NCBI GenBank assembly: GCA_028826165.1
Contig: JAPDFW010000063.1
Span: 496,001 to 560,000 of the forward strand
Length of the DNA: 64,000 nucleotides
Origin: Anaeramoeba ignava
Taxonomy: Eukaryota > Metamonada > Anaeramoebidae
Direction: 5' to 3'
The notes beneath the pieces were generated by a model that was not told the origin of the DNA, did not search any database, and saw nothing but the letters and a program-made list of their open reading frames with translations. The translations under genes and the position numbers were made by a program. Of this stretch, positions 20,698-35,600 are shown piece by piece. How positions within the stretch are numbered: the stretch's first letter is position 1; every line of letters begins with the position of its first letter.

Positions 20698-23600
20698 CTA
20701 TCATTTTTAAATTTAGATTTAAATTTAAATTTAGATTTAGATTTTTTTTCATTTTTAAAAAACTTACGTTCATTATCTCGACAAAGTATAAGAATCACTT
20801 CACATACAAGCATTTGAATTTCAAAATCATCAAAAAATTGTTTCATTAATTGAGTTATATCTTTAATATTATCGCCTTTTTCCATTGCTTGTTTATTATC
20901 TTTTAATTTTATTTTTGAAGAAAAAAAAATTTTAATCAAAAATAATCAATAATTTTTCTTATTCCACTTTTTTTTTTTCAAATTTTTACCCTTCGTTTGA
21001 AAAAGATCTCCTAATAGTTTCCATCCATTTTTATAAAGATTTGGATTAAGATATTTTTCCATTGAATCTAATGTGATTTTTATTCCTCCACATTTTCCAA
21101 TTTCCCTTTTATTTTCTTTTGTGAAAAAAAAATATTTGAATTAAAATCAAAATTTAACTTTTTTTTTATCTTTCATTAAATTGTTTTTAATTTATACCAT
21201 TATCACGACTCATGTTACTCAAAACTAAAAATCCATTTTCTTGAATTGTTTCCTTTTCTCCAAAATTTTTCATTGTTTGGATAATGATACTAAATGCTCC
21301 TTCCAAATTTTTGATTAAATTTTGATTGTCTTTATTGACTTTGTATTTTTATTAAAAAATTCAATTCAATTCAATTCAATTCAATTCAATTTTTTTTTCT
21401 TTTTTTGATTTACCTTCAGGATTAAAAGAAATATTTGCCAAAGTTAATAATCCATTTTCTTGAATTTTTTCATTCTTTCCAAATTTATTCATTGTTTTGA
21501 TAATTCTTTCAATTCCTCTTTGTTTTCCAATTTCCTTTTGATTTTCTTTTTTTTTGATTTTGTATTTTATTTAAAATTTGTTTTGGTTTCATTTTTTTTA
21601 TATAAAATCTTTTTTTTTACCTTCATTTCCAAATGAAATGTTTGCTAAAACATTTAATCCATTTAATTGAATATTTTTCTTTTTTTCAAAATTATTCATT
21701 GTTATGATAATAGTTCCAATTCCTTTCAAAATTTGAATTTGAATTTGATTTTCATTTTGAATTTGATTTTTGAATTTGATTTTGATTTTGATTTTGATTT
21801 TGATTTTGATTTTGATTTTGATTTTGATTTTCATAATTTGTAGTTAAATTAACTAAAATATCTAATGCTTTTTCTTGAATATTCTCTTTTTTTTTGATTT
21901 GAACTTTTTCCATTGTTTCAACTTTTTCCATTGTGTCAAAAATTATTTCAATTCCCTTTTTTGATTTAATTTCATTTATAATTTCATATTTGCTTCTGTT
22001 TTGATTAACTTTTTGATTTTTAATTGTATTTTAATTTAATTTAATTTAATTTAATTTAATTTGATTTAATTTGATTTAATTTGATTTAATTTGATTTAAT
22101 TTAATTTAATTTAATTTAATTTAATTTGATTTAATTTGATTTGATTTAATTTGATTTGATTTAATTTGATTTAATTTGATTTAATTTGATTTAATTTGAT
22201 TTAATTTGATTTAATTTAATTTTTTACTTTGATTTTTTAAAATATTTTGTAAACTTGATAACGCTCTTTCATGAAAAAAGGTATTATTCTTCATAATTTC
22301 CATTACTTTGAGTTTTGTTTCAATTTCTGTGAATTTAATAATTTCATTTTCATTTGCTTTTGTTTTTTTATTTTGGAATAATTTTAAATTAAATACAAAA
22401 AAAATATAATAATTTTCTTTTTAATTTACTGTTTTTATCTGCTAAAACAAGAAATAATTTCCATCCACACATTTGGATTATTTCGTTTTTATCAAATTTA
22501 TCCATTGGTTTTGTAATTATTTCTAATTTATATGATTTTTCGATTTTCTCTTTAATTTGCTTTTTAATTTCTTTTTTTTTTTCAATAAATTAATTCAAAA
22601 TTAATTTGGAATTTTAATTTGGAATTTTAATTTAATTAAATTACTTTTATTCCTAAGAGAAAGATTGAATAATAAATTCAATCCTTTTTCTTGAATTTTT
22701 TCATTTTCTTTAAATTCATTGATTGATTTCATAATAGTTTCAATTCCATTCAAATTTCTAATTTCAATTTTATTTTGATTTTGATTTTGATTTTGATTTT
22801 CATAATTTGTAGTTAAATTAACTAAAATATCTAATGCTTTTTCTTGAATATTCTCTTTTTTTTTGATTTGAACTTTTTTCATTGTTTCAACTTTTTCCAT
22901 TGTGTCAAAAATTATTTCAATTCCCTTTTTTGATTTAATTTCATTTATAATTTCATATTTGCTTCTGTTTTGATTAACTTTTTGATTTTTAATTGTATTT
23001 TGATTTAATTTGATTTAATTTAATTTAATTTAATTTAATTTAATTTGATTTAATTTTAATTTGATTTAATTTTAATTTGATTTAATTTTAATTTGATTTA
23101 ATTTGATTTAATTTGATTTAATTTGATTTAATTTGATTTAATTTGATTTAATTTTAATTTGATTTAATTTGATTTAATTTGATTTAATTTGATTTAATTT
23201 AATTTGATTTAATTTGATTTGATTTAATTTAATTTGATTTGATTTAATTTAATTTTTAATTTGATTTAATTTGATTTGATTTTTTACTTTGATTTTGTAA
23301 ACTTGATAACGCTCTTTCATGAAAAAAGGTATTATTCTTCATAATTTCCATTACTTTGAGTTTTGTTTCAATTTCTGTGAATTTAATAATTTCATTTTCA
23401 TTTGCTTTTTTTTCTTTATTTTGGAATAATTTTAAATTAAATACAAAAAAAATATAATAATTTTCTTTTTAATTTACTGTTTTTATCTGCTAAAACAAGA
23501 AATAATTTCCATCCACATATTTGGATTATTTCATTTTTATCAAATTTATCCATTGGTTTTGTAATTATTTCTAATTTATATGATTTTTCGATTTTCTCTT

Positions 23601-26600
23601 TAATTTGCTTTTTAATTTCTTTTTTTTTTTCAATAAATTAATTCAAAATTAATTTGGAATTTTAATTTAATTAAATTACCTTCATTCCTAAGAGAAAGAT
23701 TGAATAATAAATTCAATCCTTTTTCTTGAATTTTTTCATTTTCTGGAAATTCATTGATTGATTTCATAATAGTTTCAATTCCATTCTGTTTTATTTCATT
23801 TTGATTTTCTTTTTAAATTTGAATTATTTTATTTGAATAAATTTAATTTGAATTTTATTTTTAATTTATTTTTTTTACCTTCATTTTCAAAAGAAATTTT
23901 TGATAAAATCTTTAATCCATTTTTTTGAATATTTTCATTATTTGGAAAATTATTCATTGCATTGATAGTTGGTGTAATTTGATTTACTTTTCGTTTCTCA
24001 ATTTCAATTTCATTTTGATTTTCAATTTCAACTTGATTTTCATTTTCATTTTGAATTTGGTTTTGATTTTCATTTTTAATTTCATTTTCATTTTCATTTT
24101 CATTTTCATTTTCATTTTGATTTTGATTTTGATTTTCATTTTCATTTTCATTTTCATTTTCATTTTGATTTTTAATTTCATTTTCATTTTCATTTTGATT
24201 TTCATTTTCATTTTGATTTTTCATTTTCATTTTCATTTTGAATTTGATTTTGATTTTCATTTTCATTTTCATTTTCATTTTCATTTTCGAAAGAAATTTT
24301 TGATAAAATCTTTAATCCATTTTTTTGGATATTTTCTTTATTTGGAAAATTATTCATTGATTTAATAATAATTTCAATTCCTTTTTGTTTTCTTATTTCA
24401 TTTTGATTTTCTTTTTTGAATAAAAGATTTGATAAAATATTTAATCCATTTTCTTGAATATTTTCATTCTCTTCAAATTCATTGATTGATTTAATAATTG
24501 TTTCAATTTCTTTCAAATTTCTTATTTCATTTTGATTTTCTTTTTGCACTTTATTCATTTTATTTTATTGAAAAATTTTGAATAAATTTAATTTGAATTT
24601 TAATTTGAATTTTTATTTATTTTTTTTACCTTCATTTTCAAAAGAAATTTTTGATAAAATCTTTAATCCATTTAATTGAATATTTTCTTTATTTAGAAAT
24701 TTATTCATTGGTTTGAGAATGATTTCAATTATATCTTTTGATATGATTCCATTTTGATTTTCTTTTTTTTTTTTATTTTGATTAATTGTATTTAAAATTA
24801 AATTCAGAAAATTGATTTTGATTTTGATTTCGTTTTTTTTTACCTTCATTTTCAAATGAAATGGTTGCTAAACTTAATAATCCATTTGATTGAATATGTC
24901 CATTATTTGGAAATTTATTCATTGATTTAATAATAATTTCAATTCCTTTCAAATTTTTGATTTCATTTTGATTTTCTTTTTTTTTTTTGATTTAATTTAT
25001 AAAATTGATTTTGATTTTGATTTTGATTTCGTTTTTTTTTACCTTCATTTTCAAATGAAATGTTTGCTAAACTTAATAATCCATTTGATTGAATATTTTC
25101 ATTGTTTGGGAAGTTATTCATTGATTTAATAATTGTTTCAATTCCTTTCAAATTTCTAATTTCATTTTGATTTTCTTTTTGCACTTTATTCATTTTATTT
25201 TATTGAAAAATTTTGGATAAATTTAATTTGAATTTTAATTTTGAATTTTTATTTATTTTTTTTACCTTCATTTTCAAAAGAAATTTTTGATAAAATCTTT
25301 AATCCATTTAATTGAATATTTTCTTTATTTAGAAATTTATTCATTGGTTTGAGAATGATTTCAATTATATCTTTTGATATGATTCCATTTTGATTTTCTT
25401 TTTTTTTTTTATTTTGATTTTTATTTAAAACTAAATTCAGAAAATTGATTTTGATTTTGATTTTGATTTCATTTTTTTTTTACCTTCATTTTCAAATGAA
25501 ATGTTTGCTAAACTTAATAATCCATTTTTTTGAATATTTTCATTATTTGGAAAGTTATTCATTGATTTAATAATAACTTCAATTCCTTTCAAATTTCTGA
25601 TTTCATTTTGATTTTTTTTTTTTTTTTTGATTTAATTTATAAAATTGGTTTGGTTTTGATTTTGATTTCATTTTTTTTACCTTCATTTTCAAATGAAATG
25701 TTTGCTAAACTTAATAATCCATTTGATTGAATATTTTCATTATTTGGAAAGTTATTCATTGCTTTAATAATAGTTTCAATTCCTTTCAAATTTCTAATTT
25801 TATTTTGATTTTCTATTTTTATTTTTTGATTTAATTTATAAAATTGATTTTGATTTTGATTTCATTTATTTTACCTTCATTTTCAAATGAAATATTTGCT
25901 AAACTTAATAATCCATTTGATTGAATATTTTCATTATTTGGAAAGTTATTCATTGCTTTAATAATAGTTTCAATTCCTTTCAAATTTCTAATTTCATTTT
26001 GATTTTCTTTTTTTTTTTTTTTGATTTAATTTATAAAATTGATTTGGTTTTGATTTTGATTTCATTTTTTTTACCTTCATTTTCAAATGAAATGCATGCT
26101 AAACTTAATAATCCATTTTTTTGGATATTTTCATTATTTGGAAAGTTATTCATTGCTTTAATAATAATTTCAATTCCTTTCAAATTCCTGAATTTATTTT
26201 GGTTTTCTTTTTTTTGATTTTAAAATTAATTTCAGAAAATTTATTTGGATTTGATTTGATTATTTTGTAAAATCTTTATTTTTTTTACCTTCATTTTTAA
26301 ATGAAATGAATGCTAAACTAAATAAACCATTTTCTTGGATATTTTCATTATTTGGAAAGTTATTCATTGCTTTAATAATAGTTTCAATTCCTTTCAAATT
26401 CCTGATTTTATTTTGGTTTTCTTTTTTTTTGATTTTAAAATTAATTTCAGAAAATTTATTTGGATTTGATTTGATTATTTTGTAAAATCTTTATTTTTTT
26501 TACCTTCATTTTTAAATGAAATGGATGCTAAACTAAATAAACCATTTTCTTGGATATTTTCATTATTTTCAAAGTTATTCATTGCTTTAATAATTGTTTC

Positions 26601-29600
26601 AATTCCTTTTAAATTCCTAATTTCATTTTGATTTTCTATTTTTATTTTGATTTTGATTTTGAATTTAATTTTGAATTTTGTTTTTTTGATTTTGATTTAA
26701 TTTTACTTTGAAATGAAATATTTGCTAAACTTAATAATCCATTTGATTGAATATTTTCATTATTTGGAAAATTATTCATTGCTTTAATAATAGTTTCAAT
26801 TCCTTTCAAATTCCTGATTTTATTTTGATTTTCTATTTTTTGATTTTAAAATTAATTTCAGAAAATTGATTTGGATTTGATTTGATTTTGATTATTTTGT
26901 AAAATCCTTATTTATTTTACCTTCATTTTTATTTGAAATATTTGCTAAACTAAATAATCCATTTGATTGAATATTTTCATTATTTGGAAATTTATTCATT
27001 GCTTTAATAATAATTTCAATTCCTTTTAAATTCCTGAATTCATTTTGATTTTGATTTTCTTTTTTTTTTATTTTTGATTTAATTTTGATTTGATTTTGTA
27101 AAATCCTTATTTATTTTACCTTCATTTTCAAAAGAAATATTTGATAAAACATTTAATCCATTTGATTGAATATTTTCATTATTTAGAAAGTTATTCATTG
27201 ATTTAATAATAGTTTCAATTCCTTTCAAATTCCTGAATTCATTTTGGTTTTCTTTTTTTGATTTTAAAATTAAATTCAGAAAATTGATTTAATTTTAATT
27301 TTGGTTTTAGTTTTGATTTTGATTTTATTTTATTTTACCTTCATTTTTATTTGAAATATTTGATAAACTTAATAATCCATTTTTTTGAATATTTTCATTC
27401 TTTCCAAATTTAATCATTGATTTAATAATAGTTTCAATTCCTTTCAAATTTTTGATTTCATTTTGATTTTCTATTTTTTTTTTTTGATTTAATTTTGATT
27501 TTGATTATTTTGTAAAATCCTTATTTATTTTACCTTCATTTTTATTTGAAATGTTTGCTAAACTTAATAATCCATTTGATTGAATATTTTCATTATTTGG
27601 GAAGTTATTAATTGCTTTAATAATAGCTCCAATTCCTTTCAAATTTCTGATTTCATTTTGGTTTTCTTTTTTATTTTGAAATTGATTTTCATTTAATTTA
27701 TAAAATTGATTTTGATTTTGATTTCATTTTTTTTTACCTTTATTTTCAAAAGAAATATTTGCTAAACTAAATAATCCATTTGATTGAATATTTTCATTAT
27801 TTGGAAAATTATTCATTGATTTAATAATAATTTCAATTCCTTTCAAACTTCTGATTTCATTTTGATTTTCTATTTTTTATTTTTGATTTAATTTATAAAA
27901 TTGGTTTGGTTTTGATTTTGATTTCATTTTTTTTACCTTTATTTTCAAATGAAATGCATGCTAAACTTAATATTCCATTTGATTGAATATTTTCATTATT
28001 TGGAAAGTTATTCATTGATTTAATAATAATTTCAATTCCTTTCAAATTTCTAATTTCATTTTGATTTTCTATTTTTTATTTTTGATTTAATTTAATTTTG
28101 ATTTGAATTTGAATTTGAATTTTTTTTACCTTTATTTTCAAATGAAATGTATGCTAAACTTGATAATCCATTTTCTTGAATATATTCGTCATTTGGAAAG
28201 TCATTAATTGCTTTAATAATAATTTCAATTCCTTTCAAATTTCTGATTTTATTTTGATTTTCTATTTTTATTTTTTGATTTAATTTAATTTAATTTTAAT
28301 TTAATTTATAAAATTGATTTTGTAAAATCCTTATTTATTTTACCTTTATTTCCAAATGAAATATCTGCTAAACTTAATAATCCATTTGATTGAATATTTT
28401 CATTATTTGGAAAATTATTCATTGCTTTAATAATAGCTTCAATTCCTTTCAAATTTCTGATTTTATTTTGAATTGCTTTTTTGAATGATTGATTTTATTT
28501 AAAATTAAGTTTAGAAAATTGGTTTGATTTCGATTTCATTTTTATTTTACCTTCATTTATATTTGAAATATCTGCTAAACTTAATAATCCATTTTCTTGA
28601 ATATTTTCATTGTTTGGAAAGTTATTCATTGATTTAATAATAATTTCAATTCCTTTCAAATTTTTGATTTCATTTTGATTTTCTTTTTTATTTTTTGATT
28701 TAATTTAATTTTGAATTTGATTTTGAATTTGATTTTGAATTTGATTTTGAATTTGATTTTTTACCTTCATTTTCAAATGAAATGTCTGCTAAACTTAATA
28801 ATCCATTTGATTGAATATTTTCATTATTTGGAAATTTATTCATTGATTTAATAATAGTTTCAATTCCTTTCAAATTTTTGATTTCATTTTGATTTTCTTT
28901 TTTTATTTTTTGATTTAATTTAATTTTGATTATTTTGTAAAATCTTTGATTTATTTTTATTTTACCTTCATTTTCAAATGAAATATTTGATAAAACATTT
29001 AATCCATTTTCTTGGATATTTTCCTTTATTGGGGATTTATTCATTGCTTTAATAATTGTTTCAATTCCTTTCAAATTTCTAATTTCATTTTGATTTTCTA
29101 TTTTTGATTTTATGATTTAATTTTGATTTTGATTATTTTGTAAAATCTTTGATTTATTTTTATTTTACCTTTATTTTCAAATGAAATATTTGATAAAACA
29201 TTTAATCCATTTTCTTGAATATTTTCATTATTTGGAAAGTTATTCATTGATTTAATAATAACTTCAATTCCTTTCAAATTTCTGAATTCATTTTGGTTTT
29301 CTATTTTATTTTTTGATTTAATTTTGATTTTGATTATTTTGTAAAATCTTTGATTTATTTTTATTTTACCTTTATTTTCAAATGAAATGTTTGCTAAACT
29401 TAATAATCCATTTTGATTGAATATTTTCGTTGTTTGGAAATTTATTCATTGCGTTAATAATAGTTTCAATTCCTTTCATGTTTTTGATTTCATTTTGATT
29501 TTCTTTTATTTTTTGATTTAATTTTGATTTTGATTTTGATTATTTTGTGAAATTTTTGATTTTGATTTTTACCTTCATTCTTAAATGAAATATTTGCTAA

Positions 29601-32600
29601 ACTAAATAATCCATTTGATTGAATATTTTCATTATTTTCAAATTTATTAATTGCTTTAATAATAGTTTCAATTCCTTTCAAATCTCTGATTTCATTTTGA
29701 TTTGCTTTTTTTTTATTTTTGGTTTAATTTTATTTTGATTTAATTAAATTATTTTGTAAAATCTTTGATTTATTTTTATTTTACCTTCATTCTTAAATGA
29801 AATATTTGCTAAACTTAATAATCCATTTTCTTGAATATTTTTCTTCTTTTCAAATTTATTAATTGATTTAATAATAGTTTCAATTCCTTTCAAATCTCTG
29901 ATTTCATTTTGATTTTCTATTTTTGATTTTATGATTTAATTTTGATTTTAATTTTGATTATTTTGTAAAATCTTTATTTATTTTACCTTCATTTTCAAAT
30001 GAAATATTTGCTAAACTTAATAATCCATTTTCTTGAATATTTTTCTTCTTTTCAAATTGATTCAATAATTTAATAATTGTTTCAATTCCTTTCAAACTTC
30101 TGATTTCATTTTGGTTTTCTATTTTTGATTTTGATTTTGATTTTGATTTAAATTTTGAATTTGATTTTGATTTTGATTTTGATTTTGATTTTGATTTTGA
30201 TTTTGATTTTGATTTTGATTTTGATTTTGATTTTGATTTTGATTTTGATTTTGATTTTGATTTTGATTTTGATTTTGATTTTGATTTTGATTTTGATTTT
30301 GATTTTGATTTTGATTTTGATTTTGATTTAGATTTTGATTTTGATTTTGATTTTGATTTTGATTTTGATTTTGATTTTGATTTTGATTTTGATTTTGATT
30401 TTGATTTTGATTTTGATTTTACCTTTATTTTTAAATGAAATGTATGCTAAACTTAATAATCCATTTGATTGAATATTTTCATTATTTGGAAAGTTATTCA
30501 TTGATTTAATAATAGTTTCAATTCCTTTCAAATTTTGATTTCATTTTGATTTTCTATTTTTGATTTTATTTTTTGATTTAAATTTGATTTGTTTATTTTG
30601 TAAAATCTTTGATTTATTTTTATTTTACCCTTATTTTCAAATGAAATATTTGCTAAACTTAATAATCCATTTTCTTGAATATTTTCATTATTTGGAAAGT
30701 TATTTAATAATTTAATAATAATTTCAATTCCTTTCAAATTTCTGATTTCATTTTGATTTTCTATTTTATTTTTTGATTTAATTTAATTTTGATTTTGATT
30801 ATTTTGTGAAATTTTCGATTTATTTTATTTTACCTTTATTTTTAAATGAAATATTTGCTAAACTTAATAATCCATTTTCTTGAATATTTTCATTCTTTCC
30901 AAATTTAATCATTGCGTTAATAATAATTTCAATTCCTTTCAAATTTCTGATTTCATTTTGATTTTCTATTTTTGATTTTATTTTTTGATTTAATTTAATT
31001 TAATTATTTTGTATAATATTTTTTTGATTTATTTTACCTTCATTTTCAAATGGAATATTTGCTAAAATCAATAATCCTTTTTCTTGAATATTTTGATTCT
31101 TTTTGACTTGATTCATTGCTTTAATAATAGTTTCAATTCCTCCTTTTTTTCTGATTTCAATTTGATTTTCTTTTTTTTATTTTTTTGATTGAATTTAGAT
31201 TTAAATTTTGTAAAATCCCTATTTTTTTGATTTATTTTTACCTTCATTTTTAAATGAAATATTTCTTAAACTTAATACTCCTTGTGATTGAATATTTCTA
31301 TTCTTTTTAAATTGATTCATTGCTTTAATAATAGTTTCAATTCCTCCTTTTTTTCTGATTTCAATTTGATTTTCTTTTTTTATTTTTTTGATTGAATTTA
31401 GATTAAATTTGATTTATTTTTGTAAAATACTTATTTTATTTTATTTTATTTTACCTTTATTTTCAAATGAAATATTTTCTAAAATATTTAATCCATTTTC
31501 TTGAATATTCACATTATTTTTATCAGTATTCAATGATTTAATAATAGTTTCAATTCCTCCTTGTTTTCTAATTTCATTTTGATTTTCTTCTTCTATTTTT
31601 ATTTTTATTTTTATTTTTATTTTTATTTTTATTTAGATTTGATTATTTTACCTTTATTTTCTAATAGAATATTTTTTAAAATTATGAAACTTCTTGATGG
31701 GATATTTCCATTGGTTGGAAAGTTATTAATTGCTTTAATAATAATTTCAATCCCTTTTTGTTTGCTAATTTCAATTTTATTTTCTATTTTTTCATTTAAA
31801 TTTAAATTTTAATTTTAATATTGATTTTGATTATTTTATAAAATTTTTGATTTCATTTTATATTACCTTTATTTTTAAATGAAATATTTGCTAAACTTAA
31901 TAATCCATTTGATTGAATATTTTCCTTATTTTCAAATTGATTCATTGATTTAATAATAGTTTCAATTCCTTTCAAATCTCTGATTTCATTTTGGTTTTCT
32001 ATTTAATTTTAATTTTAATTTAAATTTGATTTAATTAAATTTGATTATTTTGTGAAATTTTCGATTTGATTTTATTTTACCTTTATTTTTAAATGAAATA
32101 TTTGCTAAACTTAATAATCCATTTTCTTGAATATTTTCATTATTTGGAAAGTTATTAATTGATTTGATAATAGCTTCAATTCCTTTCATGTTTTTGATTT
32201 CATTTTGATTTTCTATTTTTGATTTTATTTTTTGATTTTAATTTGATTTGTTTATTTTGTGAAATTCTTATTTTATTTTACCTTTATTTTCAAAAGAAAT
32301 GTTTGCTAAACTTAATAATCCTTTTTCTTGAATATTTTCATTGTTTGGAAAGTTATTAATTGATTTGATAATAGCTTCAATTCCTTTCATGTTTTTGATT
32401 TCTTTTTGGTTTTCTATTTTTGATTTTATTTTTTGATTTAATTTAATTTAATTTGTGAAATTTTCATTTATTTTACCTTTATTTTTAAATGAAATGTTTG
32501 CTAAACTTAATAATCCTTTTTTTTGAATATTTTCATTATTTGGAAAGTTATTAATTGATTTGATAATAGCTCCAATTCCTTTCATGTTTTTGATTTCATT

Positions 32601-35600
32601 TTGATTTTCTATTTTTGATTTTATTTTTTGATTTTAATTTGAATTAATTTGTGAAATTTTCATTTATTTTACCTTTATTTTCAAATGAAATATTTGCTAA
32701 ACTTAATAATCCATTTGATTGAATATTTTCATTATTTGGAAAGTTATTAATTGCTTTAATAATAGCTCCAATTCCTTTCATGTTTTTGATTTCATTTTGA
32801 TTTTCTATTTTTGATTTTATTTTTCGATTTAATTTAATTTAATTTAATTTGATTGATTTTTGTTATTTTACCTTTATTTTTATTTGAGATTTTTGATAAA
32901 ATGTTTAATCCATTTTCTTGAATATTTCCATTGGTTGGAAAGTTATTCATTGCTTTAATAATAGTTTCAATTCCTTTCATGTTTTTGATTTCTTTTTATT
33001 TAATTTATTTAAAATAAAATTGATAAATTCATTTTTTTTTGTGGTTCAATTATAATAGTTATTTACCTTGATAAGTGATAGAAGAAAAAGATAAAATTTT
33101 CAAACAAGACTCTTGAATTTTTTCTTGATCATTAAATTTTGCCATAATTTTAATGATGACTTCAATTCCCTTTGTGTTCGCAATTGCTATATATATATAA
33201 ATTGTTTTTTATTCCAAATTTAAATGTGAAAAAAAAAAAGAAAAAAATTTTAAGAAAATTTAAATTACCATTATTGATCTCCACAACAAATGATAAAATT
33301 TGGATTCCATTTATTAAAATTTGTAAATTATTAAAAAATTGGTTCATTGCTTTGATAACTACTTCAATTCCTTCCAATGCTTTCATTTCAATTTTGGAAT
33401 CTTATAATTTCAGGAAATGAGTATTTTTTGGATTTTTTTCTATTCAAGTTTTTAATTTAATAAACAATTTGAATTTACCTTTGTTTTCTCCATTAAAATA
33501 TAATATCAAAAATCTACAACAATTCTCTTGAATTTTTTCCTTTTTTGTGAATTGATTCATGAGCATAATAATTTTGTCAATTAATGGTAAATTTTTCATT
33601 TCATTTTCATTTTCATTTTCTACAATTTTTTTTTGATTTGAATTGTTTGAATGAAATGGTAATTTAAATTGAGAATTACCTTTGTTTTGTTCGATAATAG
33701 ATAATAAATTTTCAAAATAATCTTCATGAATTTTTTTTTTATATTGGATTTTAAGAATTGCTTGCATAAATGTGATAATCATTGAGGAATCTTTTAAAAT
33801 ATTCTCGTTTTTTTCTTTATTAAAAATTAAAATTAATTTCTTTCTAAATTATGATTGATTGAATATTAATTATTTTTTGAATTTACTGTGATTAATAAAA
33901 TGAATATAAAGTATTTTGATTCCCTTTTGTTGAATGAATAAATCATCTGGAGAATTATTCATTATTGTATTGACTAGTTGATGTCCTTTGAATTTAAGAA
34001 TTTTCTTTTGATTTTCTATTTAATTTTAATTTTAATTTTAAGTGAATTTTTAAATAGATTTTTAAATAGATTTTTAAGTGAATTACCTTCATTGGAAGAA
34101 GAAATTGCTCTTAATGTAGAAATGCCTTGTTTTTGTAAACTTTTTTGATCTCCAAATTTTTTCATTGATTTAATAATTTTTTTAATTCCTTTCAATTTTC
34201 TAATTTCATTTTGATTTTCTTTTTTTTGATTTTAAAATTAATTTTGGATTGAAATTTAAAAATGAAAATATTTTCAACTTTGATTTTTTGATTTTTACCT
34301 TTATTTTTGAAAGAAATAATCTCTAAAGTTTGAAGGACAATTTCTTGGATTTCTTTGTTTAATGAAAAATTCATCATTGATTGTATAATTGTTTCGATTC
34401 CTCCTTGATTTTTGATTTCATTTTTATTTTCTTTTTTTTTTTTATTTGCATTTTTTGAGATTTAGTTTATTAAAATTTTTTTTTACAATAAAAATTACCT
34501 TCATTGTTTTGGCAAATAATTCCTAAAGTTGAAATTGCTTGTTTTTGAAGATTGGGATCATAAAATTTTTTGATTGATTCGATTATTTTTTGGATTCCTT
34601 CGAACTTATTAACTTCTTTTTGATTTTCTTTTTGAAATTTAAATATAAATTCAAATTAATTTCAAAAAGAAAAATTGATCTTAAAAATTTTTCAATTTTT
34701 ACCTTGATTTTCTAAACAAATATTAGATAAAGTTTTGAATACCATTTCTTGAATTTGTTTGTTTTTTGGAAAAGTGAGAAAGATATGAATAATTTTTTCA
34801 ATTCCTTCCAATTTTTTAATTTCGTTTTGATTTTCTATTTTTTTTTTCAAATTTGTTTTTTTTTTGTGAAAACAATAAGAAAAAAAAAATCATAATATGG
34901 TTTATATTGATTTTTACCAATATTATTCAAAGAAATGTACTGGAGAATTTGTAAAACATTTTCTTGAATAGATTTAGTTGTTGGGAAGTTATTCATTGCT
35001 TTGATAATAGTTTCAATTCCATTCATGTTTTTGATTTCTTTTTTTTTAAATGGAATAATTCTTAAAATATCACATCCATATTCTTGAATTTTTTGGTTAT
35101 CAGGGAATCTATTCATTGATTTGATAATTGCTTCAATTCCTTTTATGTTCCTAATTTCAATTTGATTTTCTAATTTTTTTTAAAAAAGAATTAAATTTTG
35201 GAATTTGAGATTTTAAATTGGAAATTTTACTTTGATTTTTTAAAGACATAACTTTTAAAATTTCACATCCATATTCTTGTATTTTTTGGTTATCAGGGAA
35301 TCTATTCATTGATTTGATAATTGTTTCAATTCCTTTTATGTTTCTAATTTCAATTTGATTTTCTAATTTTTTTTAAAAAAGAATTAAATTTTTGAATTTG
35401 AGATTTTAAATTGGGAATTGCACCTTTCTGTTTGTAAGAAATATTCTTTCTTAAAGAGTTACAACCATATTCTTGTATTTTTTCGTTATTTGGATAATTA
35501 TTCATTGATTTAATGATTATTTCAATTCCTTTTACATTGATTTGATTTAATTTAATTTAATTTAATTGAAAAGATAAAAAAATGAATGAATTATTTTATA

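Noticed and set aside
20900-32990. Regular ~200-nt periodic repeats that resemble a CRISPR array or satellite
   Set aside because: Repeats are 132 nt, protein-coding, bounded by splice sites and phase-consistent; spacers are introns. The context is eukaryotic.
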